From Candidatus Handelsmanbacteria bacterium (GTDB lineage Bacteria > Latescibacterota > UBA2968 > UBA8231): DNA of 49,182 nt. Positions 8,705 through 17,197 of the stretch are shown one piece after another (the stretch's first letter is position 1; each line of letters opens with the position of its first letter). The stretch spans positions 1 to 49,182 of the forward strand of contig VGJS01000029.1 of NCBI GenBank assembly GCA_016867395.1. Direction: 5' to 3'. Position numbers and translations under genes: made by a program. The notes beneath the pieces were generated by a model. That model saw nothing but the letters and a program-made list of their open reading frames with translations. It ran no database searches and was not told the DNA's origin.

Positions 8705-9723
8705 AGATCGGGGGTTTCGACCTCGACCAAAAGGTCCTGGTGATCGCGGAGATCGGCAACAACCACGAGGGCAGCTACGCCCTGGCAGAGGAGTTGGTGG
8801 GCCAGGCCGCCCGCGCCGGCGCGGGGGCGGTGAAGTTCCAGACCATCGTGCCGCGCCGGCTGGTGGCCGCCGACCAGGCGGATCGCATCCGTCAGTTGGA
8901 GCGCTTCCAGTTGAGCTATGAGCAGTTCACCCGCCTCAGCAAGATGGCCGCGCGGGAGGGGGTGCTTTTCCTCTCCACCCCCTTTGACCTAGACAGCGCG
9001 CGGTTTCTGGAGCCCCTGGTGCCAGCCTACAAGATCGCCTCGGGGGACAATACCTTCCTGCCCCTGCTCGAGGTGGTGGCAGGCACCGGCAAGCCCCTCA
9101 TCCTGTCCACCGGGCTGCTGGGCCTGGAGCAGGTCGCCGGGGTGCGCGATTTCATCGCCGGGCAGTGGCGCCGGCAGGGGCTCGTGCAGGACCTGGCCCT
9201 GCTCCACTGCGTGGTCAACTACCCCACAGCCCCCGAACACGCCAATCTGCTGGCGATACGCACCCTCCAGAGCCTGGGCTGCACGGTGGGTTACTCGGAC
9301 CACACCCTGGGCATCGAGGCGGCGGTGCTGGCGGTGGCCCTGGGGGCCCGCATCATCGAGAAACACTTCACCCTCTCCAAGACCCAATCCGAGTTCCGCG
9401 ACCACCAGCTCTCCGCTGACCCGTCCGAGTTGGGCCAACTGGTGGCGCGGGTGGGCGAGGCGGGGGTGCTGCTGGGGGAGGGGCGCAAAGAATTGGGTGC
9501 CAACGAACGCGACATCGAAGGCCGGGTTCGGCGCTCCCTGGCCGCCGGCCGACCGCTCGAGAAAGGCGCCGTCCTGCGGCGGGAGGATCTGGCCTGGGTG
9601 CGGCCGAGCGGGGGCCTGGCGCCCGGCCGCGAGGAGGAGGTGCTGGGCAAGGCTTTGCGCCGCGATCTGGCCGAGGGTGAACCCATCGCCCTGGAGGACT
9701 GCGAGGGGGCAAGGGGTGGCTGA
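8701..9723 (+). CDS. neuB: NeuB/LegI/PseI-type nonulosonic acid synthase
   Basis: This 340-residue protein has the two-domain layout of sialic-acid-type synthases. The TIM barrel starts with LVIAEIGNNHEG and continues with AVKFQTIVP, FLSTPFDL, YKIASGD, the NYPTAP loop, VGYSDHTLG and RIIEKHFTL. A C-terminal SAF antifreeze-like domain covers about residues 275-335. The family condenses phosphoenolpyruvate with a 6-carbon N-acyl sugar to give a 9-carbon nonulosonic acid. Whether the product is neuraminic, legionaminic, pseudaminic or a newer variant cannot be decided. The usual hydrolysing 2-epimerase partner is not seen in this window. It follows the acetyltransferase with an ATGA overlap. Confidence 0.88.
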   Translation: MKIGGFDLDQKVLVIAEIGNNHEGSYALAEELVGQAARAGAGAVKFQTIVPRRLVAADQADRIRQLERFQLSYEQFTRLSKMAAREGVLFLSTPFDLDSARFLEPLVPAYKIASGDNTFLPLLEVVAGTGKPLILSTGLLGLEQVAGVRDFIAGQWRRQGLVQDLALLHCVVNYPTAPEHANLLAIRTLQSLGCTVGYSDHTLGIEAAVLAVALGARIIEKHFTLSKTQSEFRDHQLSADPSELGQLVARVGEAGVLLGEGRKELGANERDIEGRVRRSLAAGRPLEKGAVLRREDLAWVRPSGGLAPGREEEVLGKALRRDLAEGEPIALEDCEGARGG

Positions 9724-9732
9724 GGGCGTGTC

Positions 9733-11562
9733 GTGTGCGGCATAGCCGGGTACTACGGCGGGGAACACCTGCCGGCCGCCAGGGTGGAGACGGCCCTGGC
9801 CCTGATGCGGCGGCGCGGGCCCGACCACTCCGGCAGCGCCCGGTTCAGCTTTGGGGAGAGGCAGGTGGTCCTGTTGCATTCCCGGCTGAGCATTATCGAC
9901 CTGGACCCGCGGGCCAATCAGCCTTTCGGGTGCGAGGGGAACTGGTTGGCCTTCAACGGCGAATTGTACAACTACCCCGAACTGCGGCAGGAACTCAGCG
10001 CCAGAGGTTGCCCTTTCACCACCACCTCCGACACGGAGGTGCTCTTGCAGACCCTGATCACCTCGGGGTGGCAGGGGCTGGAGCGCTGCGAGGGGATGTG
10101 GGGCCTGGCCTGGTACGAGGGCGGGTCCGGCCGACTGGTCCTTGCCCGCGACCGCTTCGGCGAGAAACCCCTGTACCTGTGGCGGGACGATGCCGGCCTC
10201 TTCTTCGCGTCGGAGGTGAAATTCATCGCCGCGCTGCGGGGCCGTCCCCTGCTGGTGAACCACCAGCACCTGTGCCGCTACCTGGTCAACGGTTACAAGT
10301 CCCTGTACAAGACCAGGGAGCAGTTCTACGCCGGCCTTGAAGAGCTGGGGCAGGCCGAGGTGTTGGTCCTGGAGCCAGGGGGAGCGGAGCAGCGCCACCA
10401 GTACTGGTGTCCCGCCCTGGAGCCCGAGGAGGGTATGGAGTACCAGCAGGCGGTCGCCGGGGTCCGCCAACGCCTGCTGCGCTCGGTGGAACTGCGGCTG
10501 CGGGCCGACGTGCCCCTGGCCTTCTGCATGAGTGGGGGGGTGGATTCCAACGCCCTGATTGGGATCGCCAAGCGGCACTGCGCCTACGACGTCCACGGTT
10601 TCACGGTGGTCAACGCCGACCACCGCTACGAGGAGCAGGCTGCGGTGGCGGGGGCAGTGGGGGAGTTGGGCATCCGCCACACCTCCCTGGCCCTGGAGAC
10701 CCGGGATTTTCTGCCCCGCCTGCGCACCCTGGTGCGGCAGCACGACGCGCCGGTGTATACCATCTCCTACTACGCCCATTGGCTGCTGATGGAGCAGGTC
10801 GCCGCCCACGGCTACCGGATCAGCGTCAGCGGTACCGGGGCCGACGAACTCTTCACCGGGTACTACGACCACCACCTGGCCTACTTGCGCGAGGTGCGGG
10901 GGGATCGGGGGCTGCACGAGCGGTCCCTGGCGGCGTGGCGGGAGCACATCCAGCCCCTAGTGCGCAACCCGTACCTGGGCGACGCCCAGTACTTCTCCGA
11001 CGATCCCGGCCGGCGGGACCACATCTACTTGAACGCCGAGGAGTTCGCCGGGTACCTTTGCGAGCCGTGGTTCGAGCCCTTTGATGAAACGGCGTACTGC
11101 GGCGACCTGTTGCGCAACCGCATGCTCAACGAACTGCGCCACGAGGCGGTGCCAGTCATCCTGCACGAGGACGATCTCAACGCGATGTACTTTTCCATAG
11201 AGAACCGCTCGCCCTTTCTCGACCGCCCCTTGTTTGAGTTTTGCTGCCGTATCCCCACCCCTTTGTTGATGCGCGACGCCTTCACCAAGGTCGTGCTCCG
11301 CGACGCGGTGCGGGGCCTGGCGCCCGAGGCGGCCCTCAACAGCCGGCGCAAGGTGGGTTTCAACGCGCCCATCCTCGACTTCCTCGATTTGCAGGACCCC
11401 GGGGTGCGGGCCGAATTGCTGGCCCCCAGTCCGGTATTCGAGCTGGTCCGACGGGAGCGGATCGCCGCGCTGTTGGAGCGCGCACAACTTCCCAACAGCG
11501 AGAGCAAGTTCCTCTTCTACTTCCTCAACGCCAAGCTCTTCCTCGAGGAGGCGGGGGGATGA
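9733..11562 (+). CDS. asnB: Asparagine-synthase-like glutamine amidotransferase (AsnB family), copy 1
   Basis: This 609-residue protein starts at a GTG so that Cys2 becomes the N-terminal nucleophile (MCGIAGYYGG). The glutaminase domain includes RRRGPDHSG, SRLSIID and AFNGELYNY. The synthetase domain has the ATP PP-loop SGGVDS at residues 267-272 and a GTGADELFTGYY motif. The family releases ammonia from glutamine and uses it on an acyl-adenylate. In glycan loci, AsnB-like proteins often amidate sugar carboxylates rather than aspartate. It overlaps the PseA/WbpG-like gene by four bases. That placement makes it a candidate ammonia source for that enzyme, although this is inference. Confidence 0.86.
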   Translation: MCGIAGYYGGEHLPAARVETALALMRRRGPDHSGSARFSFGERQVVLLHSRLSIIDLDPRANQPFGCEGNWLAFNGELYNYPELRQELSARGCPFTTTSDTEVLLQTLITSGWQGLERCEGMWGLAWYEGGSGRLVLARDRFGEKPLYLWRDDAGLFFASEVKFIAALRGRPLLVNHQHLCRYLVNGYKSLYKTREQFYAGLEELGQAEVLVLEPGGAEQRHQYWCPALEPEEGMEYQQAVAGVRQRLLRSVELRLRADVPLAFCMSGGVDSNALIGIAKRHCAYDVHGFTVVNADHRYEEQAAVAGAVGELGIRHTSLALETRDFLPRLRTLVRQHDAPVYTISYYAHWLLMEQVAAHGYRISVSGTGADELFTGYYDHHLAYLREVRGDRGLHERSLAAWREHIQPLVRNPYLGDAQYFSDDPGRRDHIYLNAEEFAGYLCEPWFEPFDETAYCGDLLRNRMLNELRHEAVPVILHEDDLNAMYFSIENRSPFLDRPLFEFCCRIPTPLLMRDAFTKVVLRDAVRGLAPEAALNSRRKVGFNAPILDFLDLQDPGVRAELLAPSPVFELVRRERIAALLERAQLPNSESKFLFYFLNAKLFLEEAGG

Positions 11563-12677
11563 GGTACTGCGCCCGCTGCATCCTGCCTGACACCCGGCCC
11601 AACCTCAGCCTCGATGCGGCGGGGGTGTGCAACGCCTGCGCCGCTCACGGCGAAAAACCCTGGATCGACTGGGACGCCAGGGCGGGGGCCTTTGCCGAGG
11701 TGGTGGCCCACGCCAAGGCCAAGGGAAGGGGTTACGACTGCCTGGTGCCGGTCAGCGGCGGCAAAGACAGCACCTGGCAGGTGGTCAAATGCCTGGAATA
11801 CCGGATGAACCCCCTGGCCTTGACCTGGAAATCCCCTGGCCGCACCGAACTGGGGGCCCGCAACCTTGCCAACCTGGTGGACCTGGGGGTCGATCACGTC
11901 GATTACCAGGTCAACCCCAAGGTGGAGCGGCGCTTCATGCAACTCGCCCTGGAGCGCTGCGGCTCCACGGCCATCCCCATGCACATGGCCCTCTTCAACA
12001 TCCCCCTCACCATCGCCACCCGCCTGCGGATCCCCCTGGTGGTTTGGGGGGAGAACTCGGCCTTCGAGTACGGCGGTCCTGAGGAAGAGCGGCGGGGGTT
12101 CAGGATGGACGCCCAGTGGCTGCGGCGCTACGGGGTCACTCAGGGGACCACTGCGGCGGACTGGATCGGAGCGGAACTGAGCGCTCGGGACCTGACCCCC
12201 TACTTCGGCCCGGATGAGGAGGAGTTGGCGGAGGCCGGGGTCCTGGCGGTGTTCCTGGGGTATTATTTCCGCTGGGACCCAGAGATCAGCCTGGAGGTGG
12301 CGCTGGCCCACGGCTTTTCCGTGCGCGCCGAAGGCCCCAAGACCGGCTACTATAACTACGCCGACATCGACGACGACTTCATCTCCATTCACCACTGGCT
12401 CAAATGGTACAAATTTGGTTTCACCCGGCTCTTCGACAACCTCTCCCTGGAGATCCGTAACGGCCGGATGGGCCGGAACCAGGCCATCGAGATCCTCAGG
12501 GCGCGGGGGGACGAGACCCCCTGGGAGGACATCGACAAACTCGGCGCCTTCCTCGGCATGAGCCGGCAGGAATTCCTCGCGCTGATCGAGCGCTTCCGCA
12601 ACCCCCAGGTCTGGCGCCGGGAAGCGGGCAAGTGGGTGATCCCCGGCTTCCTCGTTTCAGATTGGGCCTGGGGATGA
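11559..12677 (+). CDS. N-acetyl sugar amidotransferase (PseA/WbpG/LmbA-like)
   Basis: The protein has 372 residues from the ATG at 11559, which matches the family size. The N-terminus has paired cysteines C4/C7 and C24/C27, a likely zinc site, with the family motif CARCILPDTRPN. A PP-loop ATPase motif, VPVSGGKDST, follows at residues 66-71. Relatives convert an acetamido or carboxyl sugar group to an amidine using ammonia made by HisH/HisF-like partners. Neither HisH nor HisF is encoded nearby. Instead an AsnB-like gene lies directly upstream and overlaps it. It is likely to build an acetamidino-type group on a surface sugar. An in-frame start at 11241 would lie inside asnB and is rejected. 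Confidence 0.83.
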   Translation: MRYCARCILPDTRPNLSLDAAGVCNACAAHGEKPWIDWDARAGAFAEVVAHAKAKGRGYDCLVPVSGGKDSTWQVVKCLEYRMNPLALTWKSPGRTELGARNLANLVDLGVDHVDYQVNPKVERRFMQLALERCGSTAIPMHMALFNIPLTIATRLRIPLVVWGENSAFEYGGPEEERRGFRMDAQWLRRYGVTQGTTAADWIGAELSARDLTPYFGPDEEELAEAGVLAVFLGYYFRWDPEISLEVALAHGFSVRAEGPKTGYYNYADIDDDFISIHHWLKWYKFGFTRLFDNLSLEIRNGRMGRNQAIEILRARGDETPWEDIDKLGAFLGMSRQEFLALIERFRNPQVWRREAGKWVIPGFLVSDWAWG

Positions 12678-13051
12678 AGCCGGCGCTACGCGACACCCCG
12701 AGGATCTTCGCCGTGGGCCGCCAGGGCCACATCGCCATGAAGGATTGCGGGCAGTTGCTCCTGGAGGCTGACGAGCAGGTGACGCTGGTCACCGAAATGG
12801 GGGGGCAGTACGACGTGGCGCGCAAGTCCTGGGGGTTCTACGCCACCCCCTCCCTCAACGGCAGGCTGCGCGACCAGGGCCTGCGCGCGGCGCTGGTCCG
12901 CAACCGGCAGGGGCGGTACTACCTGCTGCTGGTGGAGGAAGGGCACGAGGAGGAATTCCACCGCTACCTAAGCGAAGAGGAGCAGGAGGTCGTCTGCTGG
13001 ATGGACAACGACGAGGGGCTGGCGGCGCTGGCACCGAGGGATAGGGACTGA
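12674..13051 (+). CDS. Small conserved-looking protein of unknown function
   Basis: The protein has 125 residues from the ATG at 12674, which overlaps the amidotransferase stop by ATGA. I do not recognise the family. It is soluble, with no signal peptide or membrane segment, and begins with a strand-rich part (RIFAVGRQGHIAMKDCG, then EQVTLVTEMGGQYDVARK). It ends in an acidic stretch, HEEEFHRYLSEEEQEVV. The overlap with the amidotransferase and the tight spacing to the following methyltransferase suggest it acts with one of them, perhaps as an accessory subunit. The codon usage matches its neighbours, which supports a real gene. Confidence 0.65.
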   Translation: MKPALRDTPRIFAVGRQGHIAMKDCGQLLLEADEQVTLVTEMGGQYDVARKSWGFYATPSLNGRLRDQGLRAALVRNRQGRYYLLLVEEGHEEEFHRYLSEEEQEVVCWMDNDEGLAALAPRDRD

Positions 13052-13053
13052 GC

Positions 13054-13872
13054 GTGGGCCAGGGGCCGATGGGCTGTCCCTGCGCGGGCAGCCTGCTAGT
13101 GCGGGCATTCGAGTACCACGCGCCGCCGGCGGGCGAGACCCGTTACACCTTCGCCGATGGCCAGCCCTACTGGCGCGAGGTCTGCCGTTGCGGGGCATGC
13201 GGTCACTTCGTCTCCAGGCACCATCTCGACGAGGGGGCCCTCTACGGCGGGCAGTACGTCGACTCCACCTATGGGGACTACGAGGGCATTTGCCGCGCCC
13301 ACGCCAGGGTGATGGGCCTGCCCCCCGAGCGCTCTGACAATGCTGGGCGGGTGCAGCGCCTCATAGAGTTCGCCGCCCACTACTGGGGGCCGCGCCGCAC
13401 GCCCCGCATCCTCGACGTGGGGTCGGGACTATGCGTCTTCCTCACCCGGATGAAGGCGGCCGGCTGGGAGGGCACCGCTCTGGACCCTGACCCCAGGGCC
13501 GCGCGTCACGCCGAGGAAAACGTGGGGGTGCGGGCGATCTGCGGCGACTTTATGGCAGTGGACCTGCCGGGGGGGTTCGATGCGGTGTCCTTCAACAAGG
13601 TGCTCGAACACGTGCCCGAACCGCAGTTGATGCTCCTGCGGGCCAAGGAGTGCCTGGCCCCGGGGGGCTTCGTCTACGTCGAGGTGCCCGACGGCGAGGC
13701 CGCCGCGGCCGAAGGCCCCGGCCGGGAGGAGTTTTTCATCGAGCACCTGCACGTGTTCAGCGCCGCCTCACTGGCCGCCCTGGGCGAACGGGCTGGCTTT
13801 CGCCTGCGCCTGCTCGAAAGGCTGCGCGAGCCGAGCAGCAAGTTCACTCTGCGGGCCTTTCTCAGTATTTGA
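13054..13872 (+). CDS. Class I SAM-dependent methyltransferase (Methyltransf_23-like)
   Basis: This 272-residue protein starts at a GTG at 13054. An ATG at 13069 is a possible alternative. A short N-terminal cysteine-rich part (C8, C10 and CRCGACGHF) resembles the zinc-ribbon heads seen on some sugar methyltransferases. Motif I is ILDVGSGLCVFLTRM near residue 120, followed by FDAVSFNKVLEHVPEP and LAPGGFVYVEVPDGE. The fold and context suggest C- or O-methylation of a sugar in the surface-glycan pathway. The substrate is not predictable. Confidence 0.8.
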   Translation: MGQGPMGCPCAGSLLVRAFEYHAPPAGETRYTFADGQPYWREVCRCGACGHFVSRHHLDEGALYGGQYVDSTYGDYEGICRAHARVMGLPPERSDNAGRVQRLIEFAAHYWGPRRTPRILDVGSGLCVFLTRMKAAGWEGTALDPDPRAARHAEENVGVRAICGDFMAVDLPGGFDAVSFNKVLEHVPEPQLMLLRAKECLAPGGFVYVEVPDGEAAAAEGPGREEFFIEHLHVFSAASLAALGERAGFRLRLLERLREPSSKFTLRAFLSI

Positions 13873-13882
13873 GGGGGGGGTG

Positions 13883-15007
13883 ATGAGTGCTTCGGCCAAA
13901 GCGCGAATGGCGGTGCCCCAGATCCGCGCCAGGGAATTTCCCCAGATTGATGCGGGGCAGTGGAACGATGCGGCCCTGCGAGACCGCCAGGCGCGGGTGC
14001 AGCAGAGTTTTCAGGGGGCGGCCATCCGGCACGGCGCTGAGGGGATCAGGCCCCTCTTCCTCACCGCCCATCTGGACCAGCAGGTAGTGGGGCAGCTCCT
14101 GTTGAGTCAGGGCTTCGTCCACCCCGATCTCTTGCAGTGGTGCGAGCCGCTCTTGCGGACCCGCCTGTGCCGGAACTGGTGGGGAGTGTACCGCTGGATC
14201 GGCGGACCCCTGGTAGCCGAGGAGGATGCCTACCCTGCGGTGCTGCGGCAGATGCTCCACTACCTCGACCTGCGCGCCAGGGACGAAGGCATCCTGGCCA
14301 TCTGCGACGCCACCCCTGGATTCCATAGCCCTCATCTGGCCGCAGAGGAAGAGGCCGCCATCTTCGCGGACCTGGGATTCACTCGGCGGGAACAGGCCAC
14401 GATGGTGCTGGACCTGGGACCCGACCTGGACAGTCTCTGGCGGGGGTTGAGCCGGGACGCCAGGCAGAAGGTGCAGAAGGCCGAGCGCCTGGGGATACGG
14501 GTCGTCGAGGCCCATACCGAGGAGGGGATACGCCGGTATTACTCCGTGCGGCGGGAAAACTCGCGCCGCAATGGGGTGCGCTGCCCGCACCTGAAGGGAA
14601 TCCTCGCCGCCGGCCCCGTGTATCTCGCCCATGACATGGGCAAAGTTTTCCTGACCGAATACGAGGGCCGCGTCCTGTCCGGGCAGATGCTGGTCCACTT
14701 CAACGGCTACGTGCAGCTGGCCGGCATCTGCCTTTCGGACTACGCCTGGGAACAAGGCCTGCCCGCCAATGACCTGATGCAGTGGCACCTCATCCGATGG
14801 GGCCGCGAAAGCGGCAAGCGCAGCGTGGATTGGTCGGGTTACACCCCCGATCCCACCACCGACAAGGAGCGGGGCATCAACACCTTCAAGGGCAAATGGG
14901 GCGGCCGGGTCATCCGCTACGGGGTCTACGACAAGGTCTACGGCCCCCGGCGCGAGGCGGCCATGCAGTGGGTGAAGGACTTGGCCAAGGGTAAGGGGCG
15001 GAAATGA
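13883..15007 (+). CDS. FemAB-like GNAT-fold acyltransferase
   Basis: The protein has 374 residues from the ATG at 13883; a GTG directly before it is also in frame. The C-terminal half matches the FemAB / Acetyltransf_6 pattern: LSRDARQKVQKAERLGI, VFLTEYEGRVLSGQML, DLMQWHLIRWGRESGK, then DWSGYTPDPTT and FKGKWGG. FemAB proteins transfer aminoacyl groups from tRNA to lipid II. Related proteins in Gram-negative glycan loci are thought to acylate exported sugars or exopolysaccharide precursors. It has no signal peptide, so it should act in the cytoplasm or at the inner membrane face. The acyl donor is unknown. Confidence 0.75.
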   Translation: MSASAKARMAVPQIRAREFPQIDAGQWNDAALRDRQARVQQSFQGAAIRHGAEGIRPLFLTAHLDQQVVGQLLLSQGFVHPDLLQWCEPLLRTRLCRNWWGVYRWIGGPLVAEEDAYPAVLRQMLHYLDLRARDEGILAICDATPGFHSPHLAAEEEAAIFADLGFTRREQATMVLDLGPDLDSLWRGLSRDARQKVQKAERLGIRVVEAHTEEGIRRYYSVRRENSRRNGVRCPHLKGILAAGPVYLAHDMGKVFLTEYEGRVLSGQMLVHFNGYVQLAGICLSDYAWEQGLPANDLMQWHLIRWGRESGKRSVDWSGYTPDPTTDKERGINTFKGKWGGRVIRYGVYDKVYGPRREAAMQWVKDLAKGKGRK

Positions 15008-17196
15008 GCAGAAATCCGGTGTTGCTCTGCCTGATGGCTCTGCTGATGCTGGGGGCGGGGATGCGGTGGCATCATCTCTCCTCCTACCTGGCCAAGTACC
15101 CCGACCTCACCGCCGATGCGCTGGAATACAAGGACTATGGGGACTACCTGGTAGGGCGCTCGACGATTGAGCCTCATGCGGACCGGCCGCCGGGCTTTCC
15201 CCTTTTGCTGGGCCTGCTCTATTCGGTGGTCAGCCAGCAGGGAAAAAGCGCCGCGCTCCAGGCTAGCCTGGGCTTGGTCTTCGACAGCCTGCTGATCCTG
15301 CTGGTCTGGTGGGTGGGGCGGGGGATGTGTGGGACCTGGCCGGCCCTGGTGGCGGCCTTTCTAGTAGCGCTGAACGGAGAACTGGTGCGCTGCAGCGCCC
15401 TGTCGGGAACAGAGCAACTCTACGGTGTTGTTTCGGTGCTGCTGCTGGCCTGCCTGCTGCGCCTGCGGGAGGAGCACCGCCGGGGCTGGTTCCTGCTGGC
15501 CCTTGTCCTGGGCACCTGGCTGGTGGTGATCAAACAGGAGGGGGGGCTGGTTTTTGGCGTGTTCGCCGCCTTCTACCTGTATGGCCTATGGCGCCAGCAG
15601 CGCCCAGGCATGGCCCCGGCGCTGGGGCGCAGCCTGGTTCTGCTGGCCCTGCCGCTGGCGGCGTACTGGGGATACAAATATTACAGCAGCCAGGTCCTGG
15701 GCATACCCACCATGGACATGCGCACCGGCAATGCCCTTTTCCACGCCGAGTTCCTGGCCGGCAAGCTGCCCTGGGGGTACATGCGCGATCTGCGCAACGA
15801 GTATTTCCAGATCAGCAATGCGGACTGGCTCTTCAAATACCACACGCCCGTGGAGGTCGCCCAGATCATCGGCAAGAGCACCCTGCTGGTAGGGCGTATA
15901 CTCACCGAGATGGTGGGGGGATGGCCCTGGGCCCTGCTGGTCCTGGCGGGTTTGTCAGTCGGCCTGCGGGACGCCCGCTTCCGCCCTCTGCCAGCCCTCT
16001 TCCTTGCCGCGGCCCTCCCATTCTGCCTCTTGGCCGAACCCCATTCGCATTCGAGTTATACCCCCCGCCTGCTGGTGCCGGTTTTGCCCTTTGCGGCGAT
16101 GTGCGCAGCCCTGGGTGCGGCCTGGGGTGCCGGGCAACTGCGACGATGGGCCAGCGGCAGGCCCTGGCTGCTGCCAGGCCTGGGCGCGGTGCTGGGGGGG
16201 TATTTCTTGGCGGTGAACCTGGGGGGGCAGACCGGATTCGGGGAACATCCCCAGACCTCCCGCAGCGCTGCCGAAGACCGAAAGGACCACAAGGAGTCGC
16301 AGCCCTCCAAAGATCTAGACCAACTGGTCGCGCTGGGAATGCGCCTGCAGGTGGCCGGAGAACAAAAGAGGGCCAGGGATGCTTTTGATCAGGTCCTGGC
16401 CCTGGCCCCAGAGTACGGGCCGGCGCACATGGGGTTGGCGTTGCTGGTTCTGGGGGCAGGGAAGAGCGAAGAAGCCAAACTACAGCTGGTCCAGTCGTTG
16501 AGAGTGGCCCCTTTTTATGCAGAGGCGCAGGCACTGCTGGCTGCTGTTCAGCTCAAGGAGGAGGAGTACGGCGCGGCCTACGAAACCTGTCAGCGCTGTG
16601 TCGAGCGCCGGCCCGATTATCCGCCCTGCCACTTCATGCTCGCCGCCCTGTTCCTGGATTTTCGCCTGGACTATAGCCTCGCCGAGGAGCATTACCTGCG
16701 CTACCTGGACCTCAACTATCAGGCCCACCGCAACTACCGGGATTTCGTCCAAAAACAGCTGGCGGTCAGCGCCGGCAACCCCCAGATCACCCAGACTCTT
16801 GCCCAGGTAGATGGCTACCTGGCTGCTGAACTGGGCGGTTTATCGACCCCGCTGGCGTGGTCCTACATGAACAAGGGTAAAGCAGGAGGGCTGAGTTCCC
16901 GGGTGAAGCCAGACGATTCGGGGGTGTACTACTACCTGGGGCTGACGCAGGAACGCCAGGGCAAGAACGAAGAGGCGCGGAAGAACTACGAGAAATCCCT
17001 GAAGCTCTTTCCCGAAAACAACCCCTCGCAGGAACGCCTCGCCCACCTGCGCGGGGGGGCGGAAGGGGGGCTGCAACCGGGGCAGTCCCTGGCCATGGCA
17101 CCTACTTTGTACCAGGGAGAGACCATGGTGCAGGAAGCCCTGGCCGGGTACCACGATCCCCAGTTCTGGTCCTCGCAGCAGAGGCAGGGCCACTAA
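15004..17196 (+). CDS. GT39-like (ArnT/PMT-type) membrane glycosyltransferase with C-terminal TPR tail
   Basis: This 730-residue protein has a hydrophobic, multi-spanning N-terminal part of about 410 residues. The first loop contains DALEYKDYG and DRPPGFPLL, the acidic and RPPG patterns of GT39/ArnT-like enzymes, and the membrane part ends near YTPRLLVPVLPF. From about residue 430 onward the protein is soluble and TPR-like, with AGEQKRARDAFDQVLALAP and similar units. GT39 members use polyprenyl-phosphate sugars and act on the periplasmic face of the inner membrane. Its architecture (GT-C domain then TPR) is the same as that of the nine TMTC-like proteins downstream, but its first loop is of a different family. 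It overlaps the FemAB-like gene by ATGA. Confidence 0.75.
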   Translation: MSRNPVLLCLMALLMLGAGMRWHHLSSYLAKYPDLTADALEYKDYGDYLVGRSTIEPHADRPPGFPLLLGLLYSVVSQQGKSAALQASLGLVFDSLLILLVWWVGRGMCGTWPALVAAFLVALNGELVRCSALSGTEQLYGVVSVLLLACLLRLREEHRRGWFLLALVLGTWLVVIKQEGGLVFGVFAAFYLYGLWRQQRPGMAPALGRSLVLLALPLAAYWGYKYYSSQVLGIPTMDMRTGNALFHAEFLAGKLPWGYMRDLRNEYFQISNADWLFKYHTPVEVAQIIGKSTLLVGRILTEMVGGWPWALLVLAGLSVGLRDARFRPLPALFLAAALPFCLLAEPHSHSSYTPRLLVPVLPFAAMCAALGAAWGAGQLRRWASGRPWLLPGLGAVLGGYFLAVNLGGQTGFGEHPQTSRSAAEDRKDHKESQPSKDLDQLVALGMRLQVAGEQKRARDAFDQVLALAPEYGPAHMGLALLVLGAGKSEEAKLQLVQSLRVAPFYAEAQALLAAVQLKEEEYGAAYETCQRCVERRPDYPPCHFMLAALFLDFRLDYSLAEEHYLRYLDLNYQAHRNYRDFVQKQLAVSAGNPQITQTLAQVDGYLAAELGGLSTPLAWSYMNKGKAGGLSSRVKPDDSGVYYYLGLTQERQGKNEEARKNYEKSLKLFPENNPSQERLAHLRGGAEGGLQPGQSLAMAPTLYQGETMVQEALAGYHDPQFWSSQQRQGH

Positions 17197-17197
17197 A

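Noticed and set aside
8989..10947. Long - strand reading frame over neuB and asnB copy 1
   Set aside because: It is an antisense shadow of two strongly supported genes, with no recognisable motifs.
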